Below are positions 39,923-48,528 of a stretch of 64,000 nt of DNA, piece after piece. Made by a program: the position numbers and the translations under genes. The DNA is taken from positions 14,478 to 78,477 of the forward strand of contig DFQY01000020.1 in NCBI GenBank assembly GCA_002378005.1. The letters run 5' to 3'. How positions within the stretch are numbered: the stretch's first letter is position 1; each line of letters starts with the position of its first letter. A model generated the notes under the pieces. It searched no databases, was not told the DNA's origin, and saw only the letters and a list, made by a program, of their open reading frames with translations. Origin of the DNA: Flavobacteriales bacterium UBA3477. Lineage in GTDB: Bacteria; Bacteroidota; Bacteroidia; Flavobacteriales; Schleiferiaceae.

Positions 39923-40979
39923 ACAGTCGGTTACCCTGCTATTCGTTGGTGCGCTTTTAGGGGCGTGTCAAAAGGCGACCCCGCCTGTTTGGGACCAAAC
40001 GCCCTATGCCTTGGAATATGGAGGATTACCAGTGCCGGAACTGCCCGTAGATAATCCCTTAACGGTTCAAGGTGTGAAGCTAGGACGTATGCTGTTTTAC
40101 GAAAATCGCCTATCCGGGGATAACTCCATGGCCTGTGCTAGCTGTCACAAACAGGAAAATGCCTTTTCAGATACCAGTAGATTTTCTACGGGCATAGATG
40201 GTTTGAAAGGGAGTCGTCAGGCCATGAGCGCGGTTAACATGCTGTGGAATACTAACGGGTATTTTTGGGACGGTCGTGCCGATAAATTACGAGACCAAAG
40301 CTTGATACCTATCGAAGATGAGCTCGAGATGCATGAAACGCTGCCCAATGTCGTGGCAAAATTGGAACAGGATACTATGTATACGAACCAATTCTACCGT
40401 GCCTTCGGCTCCGAAGAAATTACCTCGCACCGCATCTCCTTAGCATTAGAGCAATTCATGAATTCCATCGTATCCTACCGCAGCAAATACGACCAGTACT
40501 TGGCAGGAACTACAATGCTCACCGAACAAGAGGAGCGAGGAATGGAGTTGTTCTTCGACGAGTACAATCCGTTCTTCCCAGAGACCTCAGGTGCCGATTG
40601 TGGCCACTGCCACAGCGGCAAGACCTTCATCTCACAAGAGTACATGAACAATGGCTTGGACAGTATATACAACGATCAAGGTCGAAAAGGCGTCACTGGT
40701 CAAACCGGTGATGAAGGCGCGATGAAGGTGACCACCTTACGCAACATTGCTTTGACGCCGCCATATATGCATGACGGCCGCTTCAGCACACTCGAGGAGG
40801 TCATTGATCATTACAACAGTGGATTGCAAAATGCACCAGCATTAAACCCAGCCTTGGCCATGACTATGGGAACGGGTCTGATGCTTTCGGACCAAGATAA
40901 ATCTGATCTAGTGGCATTCCTGCATACCCTCACAGATCAGGCCTTGATTACGGATCAGAGATATGCTTCGCCGTTCTAG
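39885..40979 (+). CDS. Di-heme cytochrome c peroxidase family lipoprotein (MauG/MbnH-like)
   Basis: A 364-residue lipoprotein (lipobox LGAC) with two c-type heme motifs, CASCH (Cys84-His88) and CGHCH (Cys239-His243), and the family core LGRMLFYENRLSGDNSMACASC, YFWDGRADKLRDQ and LTPPYMHDGRFSTLEEVIDHY. The first ATG (39885) lies inside the MbnP gene, giving a 38-nt overlap; ATG 39891 is the alternative. In the MbnP/MbnH pairing this would be the enzyme that modifies MbnP. The lipid anchor places it in the periplasm or on the outer membrane. Confidence 0.9.
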   Translation: MAMLKRPSYIFAKQSVTLLFVGALLGACQKATPPVWDQTPYALEYGGLPVPELPVDNPLTVQGVKLGRMLFYENRLSGDNSMACASCHKQENAFSDTSRFSTGIDGLKGSRQAMSAVNMLWNTNGYFWDGRADKLRDQSLIPIEDELEMHETLPNVVAKLEQDTMYTNQFYRAFGSEEITSHRISLALEQFMNSIVSYRSKYDQYLAGTTMLTEQEERGMELFFDEYNPFFPETSGADCGHCHSGKTFISQEYMNNGLDSIYNDQGRKGVTGQTGDEGAMKVTTLRNIALTPPYMHDGRFSTLEEVIDHYNSGLQNAPALNPALAMTMGTGLMLSDQDKSDLVAFLHTLTDQALITDQRYASPF

Positions 40980-41901
40980 TATTCTACTTTATGTTTCATT
41001 GCTTTCGTGTTCCACGGAGCAGGTGCCTTTCGATCTCGGTACCTATCCTGCCATGGAATACCCCATAGATAATCCGGAAAACAGCGAAGTAGCTGCCTTA
41101 GGTGAGGCGCTGTTTTTAGACCCCATACTCAGTATAGATTCGAGTATAAGCTGTGGTTCATGCCATAAGCCAGAATACGCCTTTGCAGATCATGCAGCCA
41201 TTACACCTGGAGTTAACGGCGGCAAAAGCACTAGGAACAGCCCTACGTTGTTGAATGTGGGATATCATCCCTACTTCATGAGGGAAGGCGGTGTGCCAAG
41301 CTTGGAGATGCAGGTGATGGTACCATTACAAGAAGAAACTGAGATGCACCACAATCTTGTGGATGCTGTGGCACGCTTAAACGCCTCGCCTTACAAGCAT
41401 CAGTTCCTGCAAACCTTTGGAGATACAGTAACCTCATATAACCTGGTCCGAGCCTTGGCAAATTATGAGCGCACATTGATAGATTTCTCTCGGCCTATTG
41501 ATCTATTGCAATTGGATTTACAGCCTATTTCAGATCAAGCGTATAAAGGAGGCCAATTATTTTTTGGCAAAGCCGGATGTGTGCAATGCCACAATGGGCC
41601 GCTCTTCACAGATTTCTCTTTTACGAACAATGGCACGCCAATCAACTTCACTCAAGATATAGGGAAGGAGCGTTTAACGCACGAGGAAGACGACCGCTAT
41701 GCCTTTATGGTACCTTCATTGAAACATGTGGCGCTCACCGCACCATATATGCACGACGGCTCAATGGCAACGCTTCAGGTGGTCGTAGAACAATATAACG
41801 AAGGAGGAGAGGGGCACACCTATCAAGATGCACGTATTGAGCCGCTAGGGCTTTCTAAAAAGGAATGTGATCAATTGTTGGCGTTCCTCGAAGCGCTTTA
41901 A
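40963..41901 (+). CDS. Second di-heme cytochrome c peroxidase family lipoprotein (divergent MauG/MbnH-like)
   Basis: A 312-residue lipoprotein (lipobox LLSC, Cys16) with heme motifs CGSCH (64-68) and CVQCH (206-210). It is a paralogue of the preceding protein (DNPENSEVAALGEALFLDP, LTAPYMHDGSMATLQVVVEQY), but where its neighbour has FWDGRA it reads FMREGGVPSLE, so the region near the high-potential heme differs. It overlaps the previous gene by 17 nt. Possible roles are a second MbnP-modifying enzyme, an electron-transfer partner, or an H2O2 peroxidase. Its stop overlaps that of the convergent nitroreductase gene. Confidence 0.88.
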   Translation: MLRRSSILLYVSLLSCSTEQVPFDLGTYPAMEYPIDNPENSEVAALGEALFLDPILSIDSSISCGSCHKPEYAFADHAAITPGVNGGKSTRNSPTLLNVGYHPYFMREGGVPSLEMQVMVPLQEETEMHHNLVDAVARLNASPYKHQFLQTFGDTVTSYNLVRALANYERTLIDFSRPIDLLQLDLQPISDQAYKGGQLFFGKAGCVQCHNGPLFTDFSFTNNGTPINFTQDIGKERLTHEEDDRYAFMVPSLKHVALTAPYMHDGSMATLQVVVEQYNEGGEGHTYQDARIEPLGLSKKECDQLLAFLEAL

Positions 41902-42620
41902 TGACGGAAGATGACTTCGTCGTCGTCGACACGGCGACGCGGTCCCCAGAACCCTTCTTTGGTTCCTTTTCCCACTGCGATGACCATGTTGATTTCTGCA
42001 CCACGCGGCAACTTCAACTGCTTCTTGACCATCTTCGCATCGAAGCCTTCCATGGGACAGGTATGAAAACCTTGAGCTGCACAACTGAGCATGAAGTTTT
42101 CCGCAGCTAGGGCGCAGCTCTTGTGTACTGAGATACGCTGTCCCGCATGGCCTTCACCGCGAACAATAGGTCGACGTAGGCCTACGAAAAACGTCGTAAC
42201 TCGGCGAAAAATTCCCATCAAGCCAAAGCCGTCGTTGAAATAAAATACTGGCATTAGAGATCCGTAGTATTTTCTACGGAGCTTTATGGAACGTGCATTT
42301 GGGTCGCCAATGCGCTCGGCGTCTTTATCAATCCAGTCTAGATGCCATTGTCTGCGCTTCCTCCATAGATCGCGGCGCGTTACAAAGACCACCATTTCCT
42401 GGGCCGATTTTGCCGCCATTTGACTTAAACATGCCTCCACCATCTTGGCCTTAGCCTCAGGGCTCTTGGTCCAATGAAACTCCCACAGTTGCATGTTACT
42501 GCTGTTCGGGGCAAGCGTGGCATGTTTTAGGGCTTTTTCAATGACCTCTGCAGGTACGGGTGCCTCAGGATCAAACTTGCGATTCGAAGCGCGGAAGTCG
42601 ATGATTTCGTCAAAGGTCAT
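41898..42620 (-). CDS. Nitroreductase-family oxidoreductase
   Basis: A 240-residue flavoprotein-like enzyme: FRASNRKFDPEAPVP (FMN phosphate site with Arg-Ser/Asn-Arg), LAPNSSNMQLWEF, GISVHKSCALAAENFMLSC and a final GKGTKEGFWGPRRR. Length and motifs fit the nitroreductase family, NAD(P)H:FMN type. Cytoplasmic, no signal. It is 12 nt downstream of the arylsulfotransferase-like gene and probably co-transcribed with it. The substrate is unknown. Confidence 0.85.
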   Translation of the reverse strand: MTFDEIIDFRASNRKFDPEAPVPAEVIEKALKHATLAPNSSNMQLWEFHWTKSPEAKAKMVEACLSQMAAKSAQEMVVFVTRRDLWRKRRQWHLDWIDKDAERIGDPNARSIKLRRKYYGSLMPVFYFNDGFGLMGIFRRVTTFFVGLRRPIVRGEGHAGQRISVHKSCALAAENFMLSCAAQGFHTCPMEGFDAKMVKKQLKLPRGAEINMVIAVGKGTKEGFWGPRRRVDDDEVIFRH

Positions 42621-42632
42621 AAGCTATTGTTT

Positions 42633-43934
42633 TTAGGGCATCACGCGGGCCCAATTCGCCAAATGATGGTGTCCCTCATGTTGTGAAGGCAAGATGTTTT
42701 TATACTTTACTTCACCGTCCTTAACCACCCAAAGTACGCTAGAGTTCTGCTCTTCGATGAAATAACCACCGCCGGGCAACTCGTCGACCAAACTTTCGGT
42801 GAACGAGAAAATTTCTTGCTCCTCGAATATTTCTGGATAAATGCGGTCAAAAGTACCATTGCCTAAATGGTAGCGTAGCACCCCTGAATATTGTGGCTTC
42901 ACCTCAATGAGGTTTTCAGCAAGACGGTGTTGGTCTGGGCGTTCTCCCTTGAGGGTTTGCCCGCTGTTGTTGAAGAAGATGATGGTGGAATCTGATTCAA
43001 TATCCACGTCGTGCTGCGACATAAACGGACCTTCGATTAATTCAACAACTTCCCCAGTAGCTGGGCGGTAGTGCATGATCCAAGAGCTGGTTCTCGAAGA
43101 AATGAATACATCTCCTTTGAGCGTATGTGGTCCATTTTCCAACACTGGTTGTACGTCGTTAATGTGTAGCGGATCTCCAGGGGAATCTGATTTGATCAAC
43201 AAATGGGTGAGGTCATTTTCTATGAGAATTTCCGTCACGCTCTTGTGGTAGAGAATACGACCGGTTTCTGCATCGAACTGGGTTATGGTGTTGTCAATGA
43301 ACGGAAATTCTCGTCCGTCAATATTGAATCTCGCCCCATAGTAGATGTGTTCGCCCTTGTCTTTGGTATAGGTGTTGGCCCAGAAGGTGTTATCAGCACC
43401 CATGTTGATGGCATGGTGATGGGCGATGGTATCCTGCTTCCACAGGCGTTCACTGTTCTTATCAATCTTGATGATGCCTGTGACGCCGTTCAAAGAATAA
43501 ATCAAACTCGAATCTGGCAGCATCAAAGAGTGCATGATGCGGTTGTGAGGATTCGCAAGACGGTCCACAGACCAAGTCTTCAATTCTTCGCCAGTCCGCA
43601 GGTTGATGATGGCTATGGTACGTTTCCAATTCGCATTGGCATAACTGGTTAACACCTTAACATCCTCCTCAAGCTCGTTAATGGGCTCAAAATTCTCTGT
43701 AGAGGGCACGAACACCAATGGAAGTCGCTCTACCGCTGCTTTTGCAACCATTAATCGGTCCGGAAGCGTAGTAAAAAAGGTAATGGAACGACTGACCTGA
43801 TGCGGTACCCATTGTTTGCCTTTCGTCGTTTCACGCACCAACCAGCCAAAGAGACTGAGTAGAGTTAATAGAATCACGACATTGGCAAGATACACGGGAA
43901 TCTTGCGGAGAATTGATTTTAGCATATTGTCCAA
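42633..43934 (-). CDS. Arylsulfotransferase-family (ASST-like) membrane-anchored protein
   Basis: A 433-residue protein with an N-terminal membrane anchor (IPVYLANVVILLTLLSLFGWLV) and a six-bladed propeller-like extracytoplasmic domain. Typical pieces are NRIMHSLMLPDSSLIYSL, AHHHAINMGADNTFWANT, DPLHINDVQPV, SSRTSSWIMHY and MSQHDVDI. These histidines match the conserved His positions of the arylsulfotransferase (ASST) family in Bacteroidota and marine bacteria. Activity on aryl sulfates is not assured. It starts at ATG 43934 (ATG 43925 is also possible) and precedes the nitroreductase gene by 12 nt. Confidence 0.8.
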   Translation of the reverse strand: MDNMLKSILRKIPVYLANVVILLTLLSLFGWLVRETTKGKQWVPHQVSRSITFFTTLPDRLMVAKAAVERLPLVFVPSTENFEPINELEEDVKVLTSYANANWKRTIAIINLRTGEELKTWSVDRLANPHNRIMHSLMLPDSSLIYSLNGVTGIIKIDKNSERLWKQDTIAHHHAINMGADNTFWANTYTKDKGEHIYYGARFNIDGREFPFIDNTITQFDAETGRILYHKSVTEILIENDLTHLLIKSDSPGDPLHINDVQPVLENGPHTLKGDVFISSRTSSWIMHYRPATGEVVELIEGPFMSQHDVDIESDSTIIFFNNSGQTLKGERPDQHRLAENLIEVKPQYSGVLRYHLGNGTFDRIYPEIFEEQEIFSFTESLVDELPGGGYFIEEQNSSVLWVVKDGEVKYKNILPSQHEGHHHLANWARVMP

Positions 43935-43967
43935 TTAATTGGGCCTTAAAGGTAAGGCAATCCCTTC

Positions 43968-46361
43968 TTAAATCTCGAGGATCAATCCAATGGTGGGAAG
44001 CAATCTACCCGTATCACTCTGAATGAGCTTCATGCTATATTTACCAGCGTCCATCGGGTCAACTACCGGTGCTCCTGCATCATCACGTTCAACTGTCAAA
44101 TACGGCATCAATGGAATATCAGAGCTCGTGAAGTTTTGCAAATCCAAGAACCAAGTCAAACTGTAATTCTTCTTGTTGTAGGTCTTGTCCAATCGAACGT
44201 CAATCACGCTATAGGCTTGCAAGCGCTCGCCCATGATTTGGTCCATATCGAAGATCCCACGCTGCAATACATCCCAGTTCGCTGATACCGAACTCAGCTC
44301 AGTATCGAACGGGGTGTACGGCGTTCCTGTAGCCCAGCGGTATTTGGCTCCAATTTGCCAGCCCTTGCCCCAAACCTTGCCTAAAACAAGGTTGATGTTG
44401 TGGCGGTTGTCCCAAACCGTCGGTTTCCATTCTTGTGAAGCGTCTAAGCGGGTTTCGCTAAAGCCAAAGTTGTAGCTCATGGTCCACCAATAGGTCCCTT
44501 TGAGCTTTTGCTGCAAGAAGAGTTCCAGCCCGTAAGTGCGACCTTGAGCGCGCGAAGAACTTACTTGGTCCCCCACAGCAACATAGGCACCAATGGCTTG
44601 TGAAAATGCCATTTGATCGGCCCACAAATACGGCATTTGGCGGTAATCCTTGTAATATCCTTCCAGTGAGAATCGATACGTCTGACCGTTTTGGAATTCG
44701 ATACCGGTAGATGCTTGGTTCACTCGCCCCGCATAACTATACTGTGACCAATTATTTGCGGTATTTGCCAAAATTGTAATGGCCGGGGGCAACTGCGTGT
44801 AGCTTCCCAAGTTTCCTTGGATGGCCCACGAATCATTCACATGATATTGTGCACTCATGCGAGGGGAGAGCTGGGCCAGTGGATTAATAGTAGTCAGATT
44901 CAAGGTATGCATATCCATACGCACGCCTACGCTGGTCGATAACCTGCGCTCCAAATAATGACGGGTCAGGTGGGTAAATGCTCCAGCACTCATAAAGTCT
45001 TGCTGTGCCAAATAATCCACCGTATCAATGCGCTGCACCATCACATCGTTGTTAAAGCGTACGTTCCACATATCAAGCCCATAATCTCTAAACACAAGAT
45101 TCAGACCGTATTTCCATTGCCAATCGTTGCTGACCACATGGTGGCTCACATTAAATCTAGTGTTGGTCTCGGTGCTGCTGTACTCTAATTGTCTATCTCC
45201 GTCCAAGCCTGTGTTGCCAATAAATTTCTCGGCTTGGTTGCCCATGTGATCACGACTCAGCACATATTCCCATCGGCCATTGTCGGTAAAGGAGCGGTAA
45301 CGCGCACCCAAAACTTCGGTTTGCTGAGTCCCTTCAGGGATATAGCCCACGTTGTAAAGTAGGGCATCGCTGCCACGTCCATCGGTGTACAATTTGTAGT
45401 CGTCCCATCCGCCTACGCCGATGATGGTAAGGTCTTTTCTCGGCCCAATTTTATGATGAACACGCAACTGCGCATCCTGATAGGTCGGCAATACGGGAAT
45501 ATTGAAAAGCTTGAAATAATGTTGCGAGAAGCTGTTACGACCACTGATGGTCATCAACGTCCTTTCGCCTACAGGTCCTTCGAGCGTAACTCCATAATCT
45601 GTACCGCCCTGCGTAGCACGCACACCCCAGCGATCGCTGCGGGCATTGCGCCCTTCGAGCTGAAGTACGCCAGATAAAGCATCGTCCACATCTGCGGGAA
45701 AGCCTCCGGTCACTAAGTCCATTCCCTGGATATGATCCAAGTTGATCAAGCTCACTGCACCTCCCGAGGCACCTTGAATACTGAAATGATTCACGGTTGG
45801 AAGAGAAACCCCGTCCAACAAGTATCTGTTCTCGTTTGGCGCTCCGCCACGCATGGCGATGGCATAACCGAAAGAAGGTTTGGGCAAAACGCCCGGGAAA
45901 TTCTGAATGACCTTACTCAAGTCCAGTACAGCACCCGGCATTCGCATCATTTCAGATCGATTGATGTTCTTGATGCTCAACGGTGTTTCTGGGGTGCGAT
46001 GAAAAGCATCAGCACGTACGGCTACCTCTTCTAACGAAGTGATGCGTTCCACTAATAAGCTCACAAATTCGGGTTTGGTCGAGCGGATTTGAACTTCGTG
46101 CAAGGTTTGAATCTGACCTGAAGGACTGATCGCGCGCACATTGTACAAGCCGGTAGGGAGGGATTCAAATACAAATTCACCGGCATCATCAACGGTAGTT
46201 TGACGGGTGAAAGTGCCTTGAATGACTTCTACGGTCCAATTTTCCAATGGACTAAGGTTTAGCGCATCAAGAGCTTCACCTTGAAGTGTTCCGGAGTTTT
46301 GAGACCAGCTCGTAAGGGAGATAAAAAATGCGACGGTTAGGTAGGGGAAAACGTTACGCAT
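43968..46361 (-). CDS. TonB-dependent receptor with N-terminal carboxypeptidase-like domain
   Basis: A 797-residue outer-membrane receptor: signal peptide (ending SLTSWSQ), CarboxypepD_reg-like domain (LQGEALDALNLSPLENWTVEV..., about 22-110), plug (about 130-235, with FPGVLPKPSFGYAIAMRGGAPNE) and barrel ending LLPTIGLILEI. It resembles the 27615 receptor in design. A TAAATTTG -7 element lies on the minus strand at 46388-46381, 20 nt before the start; no -33 TTG is apparent. There is no SusD partner. Substrate unknown. Confidence 0.88.
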   Translation of the reverse strand: MRNVFPYLTVAFFISLTSWSQNSGTLQGEALDALNLSPLENWTVEVIQGTFTRQTTVDDAGEFVFESLPTGLYNVRAISPSGQIQTLHEVQIRSTKPEFVSLLVERITSLEEVAVRADAFHRTPETPLSIKNINRSEMMRMPGAVLDLSKVIQNFPGVLPKPSFGYAIAMRGGAPNENRYLLDGVSLPTVNHFSIQGASGGAVSLINLDHIQGMDLVTGGFPADVDDALSGVLQLEGRNARSDRWGVRATQGGTDYGVTLEGPVGERTLMTISGRNSFSQHYFKLFNIPVLPTYQDAQLRVHHKIGPRKDLTIIGVGGWDDYKLYTDGRGSDALLYNVGYIPEGTQQTEVLGARYRSFTDNGRWEYVLSRDHMGNQAEKFIGNTGLDGDRQLEYSSTETNTRFNVSHHVVSNDWQWKYGLNLVFRDYGLDMWNVRFNNDVMVQRIDTVDYLAQQDFMSAGAFTHLTRHYLERRLSTSVGVRMDMHTLNLTTINPLAQLSPRMSAQYHVNDSWAIQGNLGSYTQLPPAITILANTANNWSQYSYAGRVNQASTGIEFQNGQTYRFSLEGYYKDYRQMPYLWADQMAFSQAIGAYVAVGDQVSSSRAQGRTYGLELFLQQKLKGTYWWTMSYNFGFSETRLDASQEWKPTVWDNRHNINLVLGKVWGKGWQIGAKYRWATGTPYTPFDTELSSVSANWDVLQRGIFDMDQIMGERLQAYSVIDVRLDKTYNKKNYSLTWFLDLQNFTSSDIPLMPYLTVERDDAGAPVVDPMDAGKYSMKLIQSDTGRLLPTIGLILEI

Positions 46362-46420
46362 GTCTGAAAAGATTTGACCGCAAATTTAGGGTCTAAATCT
46401 CATTTGAGACCGCCGTAAGT

Positions 46421-46693
46421 TTAACTTTTTTGCGCCTTCACCACTGCCTGCCAAGGTCCAGCATTAATGGCTCCAATGCCTTTGCTCTGCAGCATAGCTT
46501 GCGCATTGCCAGCACGTACGCCTGAGCGGCAGCAAAGCACTACAGGGCCGCCTTTTTTAGCGATCTTGGCTATGTTCTTTTCGAAAACATTCAAAGGGAT
46601 GTTCTGGGCTCCCTTTGCGTGACCCTGGGCAAATTCCCCAGGAGTACGTACATCGATAATAGGTGCGCCACCGGCAATGGGCTGTGTGCTGAG
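46421..46693 (-). pseudogene. Rhodanese-like domain without a canonical start (5'-truncated or non-canonical)
   Basis: The minus-strand frame encodes PIAGGAPIIDVRTPGEFAQG, HAKGAQNIPLNVFEKNI, the active-site loop VVLCCRSGVRAG and NAGPWQAVVKAQKS before TAA. This is a rhodanese (sulfurtransferase) with its catalytic cysteine. The frame is closed by TGA at 46694-46696, one base before the stop of the YkuK-like gene; between that TGA and the domain there is no ATG, GTG or TTG in frame, only an ATT six codons in. The protein is complete from the first core strand on but lacks the usual N-terminal 15-20 residues. It may be a remnant, use an ATT start, or result from a sequence error. Confidence 0.7.
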
Positions 46694-46699
46694 TCACAC

Positions 46700-47155
46700 C
46701 TACAGTAGATGGTCGGCGGCTATGCTCGCAATTTGAATGTTTTGCTTGGTATTCATGGTGTATCCCAGTCCTAAGATCCATCCTTTGACCATGGGGATGA
46801 GCTTGTGCGAAGCGAACTGCTCATCTTCGTTGTAGTCCACATCAATGGTAATGGGGATGCTAACCTCTTTTGTGCGCAGGAATTCTGCGGTTTCTATGCT
46901 GTCCTCAGCTTCTTTAAATAAGCGGGTGATCATATCGTTGATGAGTGGCTCCCGGTGCTTATGGTAGATGTAATGCACTCCTTTTCCGTGGTGTCGAAAA
47001 GCAATGACCGTGACGTATATGGTTTGGCCGCCAATGTTTTGGGAATCGGACCCCACACTTAAGGTCGCCGCAGGATGCGCCCGCAAATACGATTGAACGT
47101 ATGTGGCGGGATTTTCGATGGTAGTTCCGTCTAGTTTCCGATATTGCACCTGCAT
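46700..47155 (-). CDS. RNase H-like YkuK family protein (DUF458)
   Basis: I start at ATG 47155 (MQVQYRKLDGT), 151 residues; a TTG five codons upstream is possible. The family pattern is visible: ATLSVGSDSQNIGGQTIYVTVIAFRH with an acidic residue in the first strand, then YHKHREPLINDMITRLFKEAEDS and ITIDVDYNEDEQFASHKLIPMVKGWILGLGY. The RNase H-like fold is predicted from the family; the function is unknown, though in Bacillus the gene is linked to sporulation or stress. It is transcribed with the rhodanese downstream. Confidence 0.8.
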   Translation of the reverse strand: MQVQYRKLDGTTIENPATYVQSYLRAHPAATLSVGSDSQNIGGQTIYVTVIAFRHHGKGVHYIYHKHREPLINDMITRLFKEAEDSIETAEFLRTKEVSIPITIDVDYNEDEQFASHKLIPMVKGWILGLGYTMNTKQNIQIASIAADHLL

Positions 47156-47172
47156 CAGCGTGAAGTTCAAAA

Positions 47173-47634
47173 ATGTTTTCGAGAGAAGAAAAAAAAGACC
47201 TCAATACTTCCTTTTTCAAACTATTTACTCAACGCATGTCGGGGCATAAAAGTTTGGGCGGGGGAGGAAGTCGCTGGGAAACCTATAAGACAGGTGTTCG
47301 AGGCATTTTCTTCCGATTATTGACATTTCCAGAAGTTGGCCTCGCCATCGACTTGCAGTTTAAGGACGAGGAAATCCGTGCGTTATTTTATGACCAATTC
47401 GAAGAATTCAAAACTATGCTCAACGGTCACATGGGCGAGGAAATGATGTACGAACCTCGAATCATGTTGGAAAGCGGTGTGCCCGTAAGTCGTATCTGGG
47501 TAAAGCTAGAAGGAGCCTACTTCTACGACAAATCGCAATGGCCTGACATTATTGATTTCTATGAAGCCAAACTATTGGCATTGGATGAGTTCTGGGAGCT
47601 CGGCGGGGAAGTGATTAAGGGATTGGCCCGTTAA
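47173..47634 (+). CDS. DUF4268 domain protein
   Basis: A 153-residue cytoplasmic protein with the DUF4268 pattern: RWETYKTGVRGIFFRL, then VGLAIDLQFKDEEIRALFYDQF and RIWVKLEGAYFYDKSQWPDIIDFY. DUF4268 occurs alone or at the C-terminus of nuclease-like proteins; here it stands alone. It is divergent from the YkuK-like gene, with only about 17 nt between the two start codons. Its stop shares bases with that of the convergent NlpC gene. Function unknown. Confidence 0.75.
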   Translation: MFSREEKKDLNTSFFKLFTQRMSGHKSLGGGGSRWETYKTGVRGIFFRLLTFPEVGLAIDLQFKDEEIRALFYDQFEEFKTMLNGHMGEEMMYEPRIMLESGVPVSRIWVKLEGAYFYDKSQWPDIIDFYEAKLLALDEFWELGGEVIKGLAR

Positions 47635-48416
47635 GGAATCAATCGCTTAAGCACTCTCAATTTGTGGGTATGTCGGCCCAATTCCGCATTGTAAATCCCA
47701 CTATAATCCAATCCATCCACGCGGACTCGCCCGGAAGCATGAATGATCTTCCCATCTTCAAGGACAATGCCCACGTGGGTGATGGCACCCTCCGTATTGT
47801 CGAAAAACGCTAAATCCCCTGGTAAACACTCTTCTAAAAAGCTCAACGTCTCGCCTTTCTTTGCTTGTTGACTGGCATCTCTTGGAATACTCGCACCATA
47901 TTGGCGGTACACCATCTGGGTGAACCCGCTACAATCAATACCAAAGGGCGTTCGACCGCCCCACAAATACGGTGCGTTCAAATAAGAAAATGCAGTGTGC
48001 ACCAAAGCTTCTCTTGTTCCTGTGCCGGTGGTGTGCTCTCCTTCAAACTTAAAAACCTGCTCACCAATGGCCGTAGTTTTTCCATCAAAATGAGGCAACA
48101 AACTGCCTTGTGGAATGAGTGTGGATTTCGCGGCATCTTCAGCCTGTAACAGTTGCACAGTTTCGCTACAAACGTGTAGATCAGCAAATTGAATACGGTT
48201 GAAACTGTCGGCGCTAAGTTCTTGAAACTGAAGATTATCGATCCAGCCTTCGTAGAAATCATGATGGAGCCTTATACGAGACCATTTTGCCTGCTTTTCG
48301 AGAATCTCGAAGGTCTCCCCAAAAAGGACGACATTGAGCATTTCTGCTCGGTCAGATGCTTCCGCCCTTAAAGGAGCGCTGCCCAAAAATGCGATGCCTA
48401 GATCTCTATCACTCAT
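47631..48416 (-). CDS. NlpC/P60 family cell-wall hydrolase with SH3-like domain
   Basis: A 261-residue protein with a bacterial SH3-like domain (about 10-65: GSAPLRAEASDRAEMLNVVL, WSRIRLHHDFYEGWID), a second SH3-like stretch and a C-terminal NlpC/P60 domain with catalytic Cys162 (FGIDCSGF), His214 (ITHVGIVL) and His226 (IIHASG). It should cleave the D-Glu-meso-DAP peptide bond of muropeptides. No signal peptide is present, so it may act on recycled cell-wall peptides in the cytoplasm. This is a common form in Bacteroidota (YkfC-like). Confidence 0.9.
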   Translation of the reverse strand: MSDRDLGIAFLGSAPLRAEASDRAEMLNVVLFGETFEILEKQAKWSRIRLHHDFYEGWIDNLQFQELSADSFNRIQFADLHVCSETVQLLQAEDAAKSTLIPQGSLLPHFDGKTTAIGEQVFKFEGEHTTGTGTREALVHTAFSYLNAPYLWGGRTPFGIDCSGFTQMVYRQYGASIPRDASQQAKKGETLSFLEECLPGDLAFFDNTEGAITHVGIVLEDGKIIHASGRVRVDGLDYSGIYNAELGRHTHKLRVLKRLIP

Positions 48417-48483
48417 GGAATTCTAAATTAGCACACGCATGCACCACATTGCCAAGTATTGCTTCATTTTTTACACAAAAAGA

Positions 48484-48507
48484 AAACCCCAGCCGAAGCC
48501 AGGGTTT
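48484..48507 (-). terminator. Terminator of the thiolase gene
   Basis: The stem AAACCC/GGGTTT with an inner GC pair and CGAA loop is followed on the minus strand by a U-rich tract. Confidence 0.6.
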
Positions 48508-48528
48508 CAATATTTTCAATAGACTGAT

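Noticed and set aside
43203..43652. 149-residue plus-strand ORF within the arylsulfotransferase gene
   Set aside because: A shadow frame without a promoter, start context or domain.
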